This document shows, piece after piece, positions 17,478 to 27,014 of a DNA stretch of 64,000 nt; position 1 is the first letter of the stretch; each line of letters begins with the position of its first letter. This DNA is from Paenibacillus monticola (lineage in GTDB: Bacteria; Bacillota; Bacilli; Paenibacillales; Paenibacillaceae), in the NCBI RefSeq assembly GCF_009664975.1, contig NZ_WJXB01000017.1:25475-89474 (forward strand), given 5' to 3'. The position numbers and the translations under genes were made by a program. The notes beneath the pieces were generated by a model, which was given only the letters and a program-made list of their open reading frames with translations, did not search any database and was not told where the DNA came from.

Positions 17478-19484
17478 TTATTCACCTCCACGGAGATGTT
17501 CGTTAAACCAGCTGTTTACTTCTTCCAGCGCTTCCACACGGTAAGACGGCTTGCCTATCTTCAGAAATGAATGATTGGAGCCTGGATAGCGGATCAGGCG
17601 CGCTTTTTTCCCTAATCGCTTTAGCGCAGTATACCACTCGTCGGATTGTCCGATCGGACAACGAAGATCCTGCTCTCCATGCATAATAAGCATGGGGACT
17701 TCCACCTTCTTGACGTGAGCAAGCGGGGATCTCTGCCAGAGCAATTCGGGTTGATCCCAAGGATTTCCGCCGACAATTCCTTCGGTATAGGAGATGCCAA
17801 TATCACTAAGTCCGTAGAAGGACAACCAGTTCGATATGCTCCGCTGGGAGACTGCAGCACGGAACCGTTTAGTCTGGGTCACGATCCAGTTGGTCATCAA
17901 TCCTCCGTAGCTACCCCCAATAACGCCGAGACGGGTATCGTCGATGTAGTCATAACGAGCAAGCGCCGTATCCACCATTGCCATCAGATCCTCATAGTCT
18001 CCCCCGCCAAAATCACCGCGGCATCCTTGCGCGAAATCCTGTCCGTAGCCGAAGCTCCCTCGCGGATTCGCGAACAATACGGCATAACCTTCCGCTGCCA
18101 ACGTTTGCAGCTCATGACTGTAAGTCGGAGAGTACATGGCATGCGGACCGCCATGGATAACCAAAGCTAGCGGAACCTTCTGTCCCACGGACAGGCCTGG
18201 CGGTTTCATAATCCAGCCTTGAAGGGGATATCCGTCCGGCACGTCTACCCACAGCTCTTCAGGCACACTTAGATTGAGGTCATCCATTAGCTTCTTGTTG
18301 CCGTTCGTTAGCCGAAGCACTCTCCCCGTTTGCGTATCGATACGGACGATTTCAGCTGGTCCCTGTGCATCCATCGCCGTACCCACTACAAATGTACCCT
18401 CTGCTGTAGTGGTAAGTTGATAAATATCAATATCTCCTTTAGTTACCGCCTCTGGAGCAACATTCTTGGCGAAACGGTAAAGATGCACTTGGCCATGAGA
18501 AGTACCCAATGAATAGATTTCCGTTCCATTCGGAACAAATAAAGGCCCCGGTGCGGCCATCCCTGACTTCACATCGTTTAGAATATAATTACCGATCTGC
18601 ATATCGATCTCTGCAGGGAACACTTCTATCGTACCGCCTGATGTCGAAACGGTATATAAGCGATTCTGTGTGCCACTACCGTACTTACGGTCATCTCCAA
18701 TAATAGCGAACGAGGTCCCATCTGGGGAATAATTAAACTGATTAATATTTATTGTGGAGATCGTTCGCTTCTTCAGCTTCATATCCGTCAAATTCATCGT
18801 ATATACATCATTATAGGGAACAAGGTCTGGATCATTCACAGCATCGCTGATGATTTTAGCCAGAAAGGCAATCTCTTGACCGTCCGGGGACCAAGCAGGC
18901 TGTGACGCATTATAATTCCCAGAGGTAAGCTGTGTAATAGCGCCGCTCTCCAGATATAACAGGAAGAGATGTGTATACATCCCATCCCACCAGCCAGCCC
19001 CTTCGGCCTTCGGAAGGGTACGATTATACATCTTCCCCCGGCTACCTTCATCTTTCCTGGCTTCTTCCAAAGAGAGTGACTCCAGATTCATGTCATTGCT
19101 GACCTTTGAAGAGTACAATATCATCTTGCCGTCCGGAGACCAGACGAAATTCCCCACACTACGTTTAGCATAGGTTAGCTGTGTGATTCGCGTCGCATCG
19201 GCAGACACCGTCCACACTTGCTTTCCGTCCTCTTTAATACGCAGAAAAGCAAGCTGTTTACCATCTGGTGACCACAATGGCGAGCTGTCTTTGTCTCCAT
19301 CAGTCAATGGAGTATCATCCTCGCCTTCAATAGACACTACACGAATATGGGTTCGATAATTATTTTTGACGGGATCTATTTCCTTCACCATATACGCTAC
19401 TGCTGAAGTTAATGGATGAACAGCAGGGTCACTGACCCACTGATATTCTAATAGAACCTCAGGCTCAATCGGTCTTTTCCCCAT
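17478..19484 (-). CDS. S9 family serine peptidase (acylaminoacyl peptidase-like)
   Basis: 668 residues from the ATG at 19484, placed 9 nt after GGGGG; an earlier ATG abuts that site. The N-terminal beta-propeller shows repeated WSPDGK/SPDGxxxA blades. The C-terminal alpha/beta hydrolase has the nucleophile in GGSYGG, Asp in MHGEQDLRCPIG and His in PGSNHSFLK. Such cytoplasmic enzymes cleave short or N-blocked peptides. Placement after Opp/Dpp importer genes suggests it hydrolyses imported peptides. Confidence 0.88.
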   Translation of the reverse strand: MGKRPIEPEVLLEYQWVSDPAVHPLTSAVAYMVKEIDPVKNNYRTHIRVVSIEGEDDTPLTDGDKDSSPLWSPDGKQLAFLRIKEDGKQVWTVSADATRITQLTYAKRSVGNFVWSPDGKMILYSSKVSNDMNLESLSLEEARKDEGSRGKMYNRTLPKAEGAGWWDGMYTHLFLLYLESGAITQLTSGNYNASQPAWSPDGQEIAFLAKIISDAVNDPDLVPYNDVYTMNLTDMKLKKRTISTININQFNYSPDGTSFAIIGDDRKYGSGTQNRLYTVSTSGGTIEVFPAEIDMQIGNYILNDVKSGMAAPGPLFVPNGTEIYSLGTSHGQVHLYRFAKNVAPEAVTKGDIDIYQLTTTAEGTFVVGTAMDAQGPAEIVRIDTQTGRVLRLTNGNKKLMDDLNLSVPEELWVDVPDGYPLQGWIMKPPGLSVGQKVPLALVIHGGPHAMYSPTYSHELQTLAAEGYAVLFANPRGSFGYGQDFAQGCRGDFGGGDYEDLMAMVDTALARYDYIDDTRLGVIGGSYGGLMTNWIVTQTKRFRAAVSQRSISNWLSFYGLSDIGISYTEGIVGGNPWDQPELLWQRSPLAHVKKVEVPMLIMHGEQDLRCPIGQSDEWYTALKRLGKKARLIRYPGSNHSFLKIGKPSYRVEALEEVNSWFNEHLRGGE

Positions 19485-19498
19485 CTTCTTCATCCCCC

Positions 19499-20689
19499 TT
19501 ATCCCTGAGTTTTTCCAAGAGCCTGTTCCAGATCAGCAATAATATCAGCTGCATCCTCTAAACCAACGGATATGCGGATCAATCCGTCTGTAATGCCAAA
19601 TGCCAATCTTTCCTCGGCTGGAATAGAGCAATGGGTCATCGTTGCCGGATGCTGCACCAGCGTTTCAGGGTCACCTAAACTGAATGAAATCATGGCTAAA
19701 TTCAAGCGATCCATAAAGCGTTTCCCAGCCTCTAAACCGCCCTTTACTTCGAAGGACACGATCCCACCCATCCCACTCATTTGCTCTTTGGCTAATTGAT
19801 ACTGTGGATGAGTGAGCAGACCGGGATAATACACTTTCTCAATTTGTGGGTGAACGTCTAAATATTCAGCAACCTTCTGCGCATTCTCACAATGAGTCCG
19901 CACCCGGATTCCCATCGTCTTGAGTCCTCTTAAGATTAGAAAGGATTCCCAAGCGTTCAAATTTTGTCCGAGATCACCGGCAATTCGTTTGCGGATGAAC
20001 TCAATCACGGATTTACGTCCTACGACAAAACCGGCCAGAACGTCCCCATGCCCATTGATATATTTGGTTGCACTGTGGACAACCACATCCGCGCCAAGCT
20101 CCAGCGGCCTCTGCAAGCAAGGTGTCATAAAGGTGCTGTCCACGATGAGTGGAAGCTGCCTAGCTTTCGCTATATCCGCAAGTGCCCGCAAATCCAATAC
20201 CGTAAGCAGTGGATTCGACGGCGTCTCTACGAATATTGCTTTCGTATTGACCTGAATAGCTGCGGAGACTACTTCTATATCAGTACAATCGACAAAGGTA
20301 TACGAGATCCCAAAGCGCGGCGCTGTTTGAGTGATAAAGTTATAGGTCCCTCCATAAACATCCTTAGTAACCAGTACATGATCACCCACTTGCAGGAAAG
20401 CCAGCAGGGCCGACGAAATGGCCGCCATTCCGCTGCTGAGTCCAATACTCTCTTCTCCACCCTCGAGCTGAGCGATCTTCCGTTCCAAGGTGCGCGTGGT
20501 CGGATTGCCGTATCTGCCGTAATAAGTTCCTTCAATATGTCCTGCAACTACCGCTGCTGCTGTATCCGTATCCGGGAAGGCATAAGCTACTGCAGGAACA
20601 ATCGCCTGTGAAACGGCCCTTGTTTCTTTATCCGGTGATTGTCCGGCATGAACGGCTAGCGTATCAAAGCGCCAGTGTTGCTGTTCCAT
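19499..20689 (-). CDS. PLP-dependent trans-sulfuration enzyme (cystathionine gamma-lyase/synthase or methionine gamma-lyase type)
   Basis: 396 residues, typical of the Cys/Met metabolism PLP family. Visible motifs are YYGRYGNPTTRTLERKIAQLEGG at the N-terminus, the substrate-site EGG/SSGMAAI, and the PLP lysine in SATKYINGHGD. It carries out beta- or gamma-elimination or replacement on sulfur amino acids; sequence alone does not fix which. In this operon it may break down Cys- or Met-derived residues or conjugates released by the peptidases. GGGAGG precedes the start. Confidence 0.82.
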   Translation of the reverse strand: MEQQHWRFDTLAVHAGQSPDKETRAVSQAIVPAVAYAFPDTDTAAAVVAGHIEGTYYGRYGNPTTRTLERKIAQLEGGEESIGLSSGMAAISSALLAFLQVGDHVLVTKDVYGGTYNFITQTAPRFGISYTFVDCTDIEVVSAAIQVNTKAIFVETPSNPLLTVLDLRALADIAKARQLPLIVDSTFMTPCLQRPLELGADVVVHSATKYINGHGDVLAGFVVGRKSVIEFIRKRIAGDLGQNLNAWESFLILRGLKTMGIRVRTHCENAQKVAEYLDVHPQIEKVYYPGLLTHPQYQLAKEQMSGMGGIVSFEVKGGLEAGKRFMDRLNLAMISFSLGDPETLVQHPATMTHCSIPAEERLAFGITDGLIRISVGLEDAADIIADLEQALGKTQG

Positions 20690-20704
20690 CTAAATAGCCT
20701 CCCA

Positions 20705-21490
20705 TCACTGATTTCTTTCTTTCGATGACTCGTTAACCGGTGGCTGCACCCTTGGGATATTCCAGCTTTCATTCAAAAACTGCACCATACGATCTACAGA
20801 ACGGTTGACGAGAATCGTCCCTTTTTCCGCAGAAGCCAGCGTAGAATTGCCCATCGTACCCCACTCACTGTTATCCGAAAGCTTGCCGTATTTCATGATT
20901 TCCGGAAAAGCATCCGGAGACTTGCGCACTACCTTTCTGGTCAGGTCAATGTTCACCAGTTCGGGATAAAGTGCCAGCATGACCGATGTTCCGGCTTCTC
21001 CAGCATGGGAATGGGCCAGCTCTCCCGACTCCAGAACATCCTGATCGACGGTCTTCATAAACCGCCAAATATCTATCTGCGCTTTACGGATATCCGTTCT
21101 CTCCCGAAGTGTGTAGGCAATCTGATTAATAACTGCCACATTGCCGGCATGTCCATTTATAAACAGGAAATCTTTAAAGCCCCATTTCAAGAGACTATTC
21201 ATCACATCATTCAGGTAAGCCTTAAGGCTCTCCGGTGTAATCGTAATCGTACCCGGAAATTCATCCAGCATCGAAGAGTCACCTGCCTCAACCACCGGTC
21301 CGATCATAGCATGGACACGTTCAGCCACTCGCTCAGCCAATTTGCTGGCCACTAGCGTATCCGCCCCCATGGGCAGGTGATGACCATAAGGCTCCATGGC
21401 ACCGGTAGGTATAATAACTAGGTCCGTCTGTTTTTTCCGTTCTACAAATGTCAGCCAGCTCATCTCTTTAAGATAATTACTTAGTTGCAT
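20705..21490 (-). CDS. creatininase-family amidohydrolase
   Basis: 261 residues, the usual length for the family. Metal-binding motifs are IPTGAMEPYGHHLPMGAD (Glu, His, Asp), FINGHAGN and HAGEAGTS. Family members hydrolyse creatinine or related cyclic amides and formamides, using two divalent metals. Here it overlaps the upstream oppF-like gene by 14 nt and is followed by a PLP enzyme and a peptidase, which points to a cyclic or modified peptide substrate and not creatinine itself. That is inference from context. Confidence 0.8.
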   Translation of the reverse strand: MQLSNYLKEMSWLTFVERKKQTDLVIIPTGAMEPYGHHLPMGADTLVASKLAERVAERVHAMIGPVVEAGDSSMLDEFPGTITITPESLKAYLNDVMNSLLKWGFKDFLFINGHAGNVAVINQIAYTLRERTDIRKAQIDIWRFMKTVDQDVLESGELAHSHAGEAGTSVMLALYPELVNIDLTRKVVRKSPDAFPEIMKYGKLSDNSEWGTMGNSTLASAEKGTILVNRSVDRMVQFLNESWNIPRVQPPVNESSKERNQ

Positions 21491-22490
21491 ATAGTTGCTC
21501 CTTCATGTGTAATGGAAAATGACAAGCAGACCAATGACCGGCTTGATGCTCTTCCAGTACGGGCGCTTTCTCACGGCATAGTTCAACAGCATAAGGACAA
21601 CGCGGATGAAAAGCACAGCCGCTCGGAGGATTTGCCGGATTCGGAAGCTCACCCGTCAGCGGAGTCCGCTTCTTCCGCAATTTCGGATCTGGAATAGGTA
21701 CAGACGATAATAACGCTTCAGTATAGGGATGATCCGGCTGATCAAAAATAGCATCCCGAGCAGCGATTTCAACAATTCTGCCCAGATACATTACAGCAAT
21801 CCGGTCACTGATATGCTTGACCGAGGGCAAGCCATGAGCAATAAAAATATAGGTTAACTGAAACTGCTGTTGAAGATCCTTCAGCAGGTTCAAGATTTGG
21901 GCTTGAATAGAAACATCCAGGGCAGATACAGGTTCATCACAAACAATCAACTTGGGATTTAAGGCCAAGGCACGGGCAATACCGATTCGCTGCCGTTGAC
22001 CCCCACTGAATTCATGCGGGTACCGCTCCCCGTGGTTCTCACTGAGACCTACAGTGGCAAGCAGTCGATGTACTTCTTGTTTAAGCTCTTTACCTTTGGC
22101 AATACCGTGCACAATCAAGGGCTCCGCAATGACATCAAATACCTTCATGCGCGGATTCAAGGAGGAATAGGGGTCCTGAAACACAAATTGCAGATCACGC
22201 CGTACATGTCTCATTGCTCCAGCACTTAGAGCGGCCAGATTCTGCCCATCAAAAATAATTTCTCCTTCTGTGGGCTCCAGAAGCTGTGTAACCAATTGCC
22301 CCATCGTTGATTTTCCGCAACCCGATTCCCCAACTATCCCCAGCGTTTCACCCGGAAATACTTGGAAATCAAGTCCATCCACCGCACGCACAACGCTTAT
22401 TTCCCGTCCTAGAAAACCTTTTTTGGCCGGATAGTATTTCTTCAGACCCTTCACTTCCAATAACGGTTTTACTTGTGATGAGCTATTCAT
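21477..22490 (-). CDS. oligopeptide ABC transporter ATP-binding protein (OppF/DppF-like)
   Basis: 337 residues. Walker A is GESGCGKS, the signature is FSGGQRQR, and Walker B is LIVCDEPVSALD. The C-terminal oligopeptide-transporter extension carries the Cys cluster CAFHPRCPYAVELC, a likely Fe-S site known in this subfamily. The start overlaps the upstream oppD-like stop by 4 nt and has GAGGAGG in front. It powers import with its OppD-type partner. Confidence 0.92.
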   Translation of the reverse strand: MNSSSQVKPLLEVKGLKKYYPAKKGFLGREISVVRAVDGLDFQVFPGETLGIVGESGCGKSTMGQLVTQLLEPTEGEIIFDGQNLAALSAGAMRHVRRDLQFVFQDPYSSLNPRMKVFDVIAEPLIVHGIAKGKELKQEVHRLLATVGLSENHGERYPHEFSGGQRQRIGIARALALNPKLIVCDEPVSALDVSIQAQILNLLKDLQQQFQLTYIFIAHGLPSVKHISDRIAVMYLGRIVEIAARDAIFDQPDHPYTEALLSSVPIPDPKLRKKRTPLTGELPNPANPPSGCAFHPRCPYAVELCREKAPVLEEHQAGHWSACHFPLHMKEQLYATK

Positions 22491-23461
22491 TTGCGCACCT
22501 CCTCTGCTTTCAAACAGCTGACAGCATGTCCTGCGGTTCGCTCTACTAGCTGAGGCTTACTCACCGTGCACTCCTGATCTGCGTATGCGCATCTTGGATG
22601 AAAGGGACAGCCCTCTGGCATCGACAGCATATTTGGAACGGAGCCTGGAATGGAATCCAGTCGTTCTCGCTGCTCATTCATATTAGGAAGTGAGCCCAAT
22701 AAACCGATCGTATAGGGATGCCCCGGATGCTCAAACAATTCATAGACTGAAGCCTCTTCGACAATCTCACCTGCATACATCACGGCAACACGGTCCGCCA
22801 TCTCCGCAACAACGCCGAGATCATGTGTGATGAGGATAACGCCTGTATTCTCTTCCTTACTTAACGTCTCGATCAAATCGAGGATTTGCGCTTGAATCGT
22901 TACATCCAGGGCGGTTGTCGGTTCATCAGCAATCAGCAGCTTTGGCCGACAGGCCAGAGCCATGGCAATCATCACCCGCTGGCGCATGCCACCCGAGAGC
23001 TGATGCGGAAAGCTGTGCACGATCTTTATCGCGTTGGCTATGCCTACCTTTTCCAGCATTTCGATGCTTTTCACCTGGGCTTGCTGCTTGCTTAACCCTT
23101 GGTGCTTGCGATACACTTCACCGATCTGATTGCCTATCGTAAATACAGGATTCAGTGAAGTCATAGGTTCCTGAAAAATAATCGAGATGTCGTTTCCTCG
23201 CAGCTTGCGCATTTCTTTGGCAGAAAGCTTGAGCAGATCTTGTCCTTCAAAGGTAATCTTGCCCCCGACAATTTTCCCAGGCGAGGATACCAATCCCATA
23301 ATGGACATGGAGGTTACACTTTTACCACTGCCCGACTCCCCAACGATAGCCAAGGTCTCTCCACGCTCTACAGTAAAGCTGACACCGTTAACCGACGGCA
23401 CCAGGCCCTCTTCCGTTTTAAAATACGTTTTTAATCCGTGAACCTCAAGCAAATGGGTCAT
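22487..23461 (-). CDS. oligopeptide ABC transporter ATP-binding protein (OppD/DppD-like)
   Basis: 324 residues from the ATG at 23461, preceded by GGAGGGG; the frame stays open further upstream but without a plausible start. Walker A GESGSGKS, signature LSGGMRQR and Walker B LLIADEPTTALD are intact, and the C-terminal CPFHPRCAYADQEC cluster is present. It is the second ATPase of the peptide importer. Confidence 0.92.
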   Translation of the reverse strand: MTHLLEVHGLKTYFKTEEGLVPSVNGVSFTVERGETLAIVGESGSGKSVTSMSIMGLVSSPGKIVGGKITFEGQDLLKLSAKEMRKLRGNDISIIFQEPMTSLNPVFTIGNQIGEVYRKHQGLSKQQAQVKSIEMLEKVGIANAIKIVHSFPHQLSGGMRQRVMIAMALACRPKLLIADEPTTALDVTIQAQILDLIETLSKEENTGVILITHDLGVVAEMADRVAVMYAGEIVEEASVYELFEHPGHPYTIGLLGSLPNMNEQRERLDSIPGSVPNMLSMPEGCPFHPRCAYADQECTVSKPQLVERTAGHAVSCLKAEEVRK

Positions 23462-23490
23462 CTTCGGCTCCCCTCCTATCCAATACTTAA

Positions 23491-24423
23491 TTAGCCTTTT
23501 GCCTTCATGCGTGGGTCTAACACATCGCGAAGCCAGTCTCCTAAGAAAATAACACCTAACACCGTCACCGTAATGGCAATCCCCGGAAAGGTTGCAACCC
23601 ACCAGCTCGTAGCCATGTATTGTCTGCCATCACTAAGCATTCCGCCCCAAGAAACTAAAGGAGGTTTAATTCCCAGACCCAGAAAACTGAGCGAAGCTTC
23701 TAAGATAATCGTTGTTGCCACATTCATCCCGGAGATAATAATGAAGGACGATACAACATTGGGAAGAATATGTTTGAATAGAATACGTCCATTGGTGGAG
23801 CCCACTGCCTTCGCAGCTTTGACAAAGTCACGTTCCTTTAAGCTCAATACCTCTCCACGGACTACTCGGGCATACGTTACCCAGTTGGTTATTCCAATGA
23901 CAAAGATAAGTGTCATCAGCCCTGGACCCACAACTGCGAGCACCACAAGCATCAGCAAGATGGTCGGGATTGCCAGAAATGAATCAGCCACCCGCATAAT
24001 GAGCGCATCTACCCATTTGCCGTAATAACCGGAGATCAAACCCAGAACAGCACCTATTGCCCCTGAAACTAATACTGCGCCTATGCCAACAATTAGCGAA
24101 ATCTGTGCTCCATAGAGAATGCGGCTATAGATGTCACGCCCGAGGTTATCAGTTCCGAGCAGGTAATCCAATGATCCTCCGTCCATCCACATCGGCGGCT
24201 TTAAGCGTAGCAGCGGATCAAGTTCAGCCGGATCATGAGTAGCCAGCAGCGGTGCGAATATCGCGACCAGAATGACGATCAATACCAGAACAGCGCCTAC
24301 CGTTCCTGTCTTGCTTCGCAATAGAAGCTTAAGCAAGCGCAGATACCGGTTCTGTTGTCCGTTTATCTCCTGCCCGTTAGAGGGAAGGCTCAAGGCCGGG
24401 GTCTCTGATTTCTGAACCATCAT
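23491..24423 (-). CDS. oligopeptide ABC transporter permease (OppC/DppC-like)
   Basis: 310 residues. A cytoplasmic N-terminus of about 30 residues, then six membrane segments and the typical TDNLGRDIYSRILYGAQ sequence of OppC proteins. The EAA loop reads FVKAAKAVGSTNGRILFKHILPN. Two adjacent ATG codons follow GGGAGGG, so the start is 24423 or 24420. It forms the import channel with the gene upstream. Confidence 0.9.
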   Translation of the reverse strand: MMVQKSETPALSLPSNGQEINGQQNRYLRLLKLLLRSKTGTVGAVLVLIVILVAIFAPLLATHDPAELDPLLRLKPPMWMDGGSLDYLLGTDNLGRDIYSRILYGAQISLIVGIGAVLVSGAIGAVLGLISGYYGKWVDALIMRVADSFLAIPTILLMLVVLAVVGPGLMTLIFVIGITNWVTYARVVRGEVLSLKERDFVKAAKAVGSTNGRILFKHILPNVVSSFIIISGMNVATTIILEASLSFLGLGIKPPLVSWGGMLSDGRQYMATSWWVATFPGIAITVTVLGVIFLGDWLRDVLDPRMKAKG

Positions 24424-24439
24424 ACACCCTCCCTATTCA

Positions 24440-25357
24440 TTAGTTATACTTGATCCTTGGATCGAGAAAGCGGTAAACCAGGTCCGTCAATAGGTTACCC
24501 AGAATAACGATAATGGCTATGACGAATACGGCAGCTTGTACAATAGCCATGTCGTGATTGTTCACAGAGGTCACAAGCAGCTGACCCAATCCTGGCCAGG
24601 CAAAGACGGTTTCCGTAATCAACGTTCCACCTATTAAACTGGTAAATTGCAAACTCATAATGGTTACGACAGGAATAAGTCCGTTGCGAAAAGCATGTTT
24701 CCCTACGACAATGAGTTCTATAAGTCCTTTGCTTCTAGCCGTGCGGATATAATCCTGATTCAAGATCTCCAGCATGTTCGAACGAATTAAACGAGTCATT
24801 TGCGCCGCGAGACCCACAGCTAAGGTCACGGCTGGCAGCACCAGATGAGTGATCCCGCCTCTTCCCGAGACGGGAAAGTAACCGAGCGTAACAGAGAACA
24901 ACAGAATCAGCATGATCCCCATCCAAAAGTTCGGCATCGCCTTGCCAATGACAGATACTCCTGAGATAAGTAAATCTGCAAATGTATTTCTTTTCACTGC
25001 AGACCAGATGCCCAGCGGTACCGCAATAACAATCGCCAATACCATGGCCGCAGCCGCAAGCTCAAAGCTAGCCGGAAGTCTTTCCAGCACTAATGGCAAT
25101 GCGGACTGACCGTAATGAAAGGAATTTCCGAAATCCCCTTGGATCGCACTTGTAATAAATATGGCATATTGTGTATACAGCGGTTTGTCCAGACCTAACG
25201 CTACAGTAAGAACCTGACGGTCATCCTCAGTCGCCGTTTCTGGAAGCATCAAGGCTACCGGATCACCTGTCACACGAACTAGGATAAAAACAATTAATGA
25301 GATAAAGAACAATACGGGAATCATCTGAAGAAGGGATTTCATCATGTACTTCCCCAA
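24440..25357 (-). CDS. oligopeptide ABC transporter permease (OppB/DppB-like)
   Basis: 305 residues starting at TTG 25357, which has GGGGGAGG 7 nt upstream; the ATG four codons later has only a weak site. Six membrane segments, the N-terminal ILVRVTGDPVALMLPE typical of OppB, and the loop YIRTARSKGL contacting the ATPase are visible. It lies between the binding protein and the OppC-like gene. Confidence 0.9.
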   Translation of the reverse strand: MGKYMMKSLLQMIPVLFFISLIVFILVRVTGDPVALMLPETATEDDRQVLTVALGLDKPLYTQYAIFITSAIQGDFGNSFHYGQSALPLVLERLPASFELAAAAMVLAIVIAVPLGIWSAVKRNTFADLLISGVSVIGKAMPNFWMGIMLILLFSVTLGYFPVSGRGGITHLVLPAVTLAVGLAAQMTRLIRSNMLEILNQDYIRTARSKGLIELIVVGKHAFRNGLIPVVTIMSLQFTSLIGGTLITETVFAWPGLGQLLVTSVNNHDMAIVQAAVFVIAIIVILGNLLTDLVYRFLDPRIKYN

Positions 25358-25437
25358 AACTTTGCCTCCCCCGTTTATCTGACTTAATAGTTAGGGGAGA
25401 ACCTCATGCTGCGTCCTCCCCTGTGGATCATCCTGCA

Positions 25438-26991
25438 TTATTTAGGATTAATTTGTTCCGCATAGAACATTTCATCTTTACCGGGTGCAAACTCTACTTT
25501 AGCTCCGACTCCATAGACTGCCTCAACCTGGAAGAGATAGACTGCCGGACGTTCCTCAGCTAGTATCTGCTGCACCTGTTGGTATTGCGTAGTCCGTTCT
25601 TCAGGGTCCATGTTCACCAGCGCAGCCTGCAGCAGGGTTTCAACTTCTGGATTGTTATAATCCGTTTCGCCTGCCGCTCTTTCCAGCAAGAAGCGGTTAT
25701 AGTTGTTGGAGGCATCATTCAAGGAGTTGCCTATCCCGATCATAAACATCTCACCAAATGTTTTGGAGCTCATTTTCTCGCTGAATGCACTTGCTTCTAG
25801 AATATCCAGATTCACCGTAAAGCCGACCTGTGTCAGCATCGCAGATACTACTTCTGCATATTCCTTATACTGTGACTGAACCGATAGCGACAATACGGCC
25901 TCACCTTGCGCATAACCCGCTTCTGTTAACAGTGTCTTAGCAAGATCCTGGTCATAGAGAGTCTGCTTATAAAGACTTGGATCAGCACCGAAGTTACCAG
26001 GGGTTACCGAGGTACGCGTCACAATTCCCGACCCGCCGGCAATGCTGTCTACAATAGCCTGTTTATCAATCGCCAGATCAATAGCTTCTCGCACTTTAGG
26101 ATCAGCCGTGACTGCACCTTCTGTACTGCGAAGGACCAGCTGCAGCACTCTTTGGACCGGTGTCTTAACAATAGACGTAGTATCAGCGGTTTCGATCCGC
26201 TCCACATCAGTAGATGGAACATCAGCTATGATATCAACACCACCAGTGAGCAATTCGGACACGCGCGTAGACGCTTCGGGAATGGCTCTGAAGACCAACT
26301 TGTCCCATTTTGGCGCACCTCCAAAATAATCATCGTTGCGTATTAGCTCTACACGGTCATCCTTAGTCCATTTCTCGAATTTATAAGGTCCAGTGCCTAC
26401 CGGTGCGGCCAGGAAGCCTTCTATTCCTTCTGCTTCAATATACTTGGAAGGCAGCATGCCGGAGCCCATCCGCGACAAACGGTTCAAGAGGATCGGGTCC
26501 GGTCCGTCCGTTACAATATCAACTGTATAATCATCAATAACGTTAACGGCCTTAATCTGTTTATATAGAGAGTTCTGTTTAAGTGAAGTGTCGGTCGAAA
26601 GTCTTTCGAGTGTAAATTTCACATCAGCTGCAGTAAAGGCATCACCGTTGTGGAATTTCACATCATCACGCAGCAGGAAGCGCCAAGTGGTCTCATCCAC
26701 CTGCTTCCAGGACTTAGCCAGCACCGGTACCTTATTCATATCAGCATCATTACGCAAGAGATAATCATACATATTCACAAGAACAGATTCACTAATCGTC
26801 GTATTATTGTTCTGAAAGTCAAAGCTCTGGATATCCGCAGGATTAGCGATGGTCAGTACCTTTGCTTCCGTAGGGGTCTCTTCCACCGGTTCATTAACCG
26901 CCGCCGTATTATTCTCCTTCGTTCCACAAGCTGTAATTAACAACATCATTACCAATACCGCCGTCAAACCTTTCAAATGCCATTTACGCAT
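25438..26991 (-). CDS. peptide-binding lipoprotein of ABC importer (family 5)
   Basis: 517 residues. The signal peptide ends in the lipobox LLITAC, followed by a short acidic linker. The mature part has family 5 motifs VLAKSWKQVDETTWRFLLRDDVKFHNGD and FTLERLS. It captures di- or oligopeptides or similar compounds outside the cell for the OppBCDF-type genes downstream. GAGGAG precedes the start. Confidence 0.9.
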   Translation of the reverse strand: MRKWHLKGLTAVLVMMLLITACGTKENNTAAVNEPVEETPTEAKVLTIANPADIQSFDFQNNNTTISESVLVNMYDYLLRNDADMNKVPVLAKSWKQVDETTWRFLLRDDVKFHNGDAFTAADVKFTLERLSTDTSLKQNSLYKQIKAVNVIDDYTVDIVTDGPDPILLNRLSRMGSGMLPSKYIEAEGIEGFLAAPVGTGPYKFEKWTKDDRVELIRNDDYFGGAPKWDKLVFRAIPEASTRVSELLTGGVDIIADVPSTDVERIETADTTSIVKTPVQRVLQLVLRSTEGAVTADPKVREAIDLAIDKQAIVDSIAGGSGIVTRTSVTPGNFGADPSLYKQTLYDQDLAKTLLTEAGYAQGEAVLSLSVQSQYKEYAEVVSAMLTQVGFTVNLDILEASAFSEKMSSKTFGEMFMIGIGNSLNDASNNYNRFLLERAAGETDYNNPEVETLLQAALVNMDPEERTTQYQQVQQILAEERPAVYLFQVEAVYGVGAKVEFAPGKDEMFYAEQINPK

Positions 26992-27014
26992 AACATCATC
27001 TCCTCGTAGTTGTT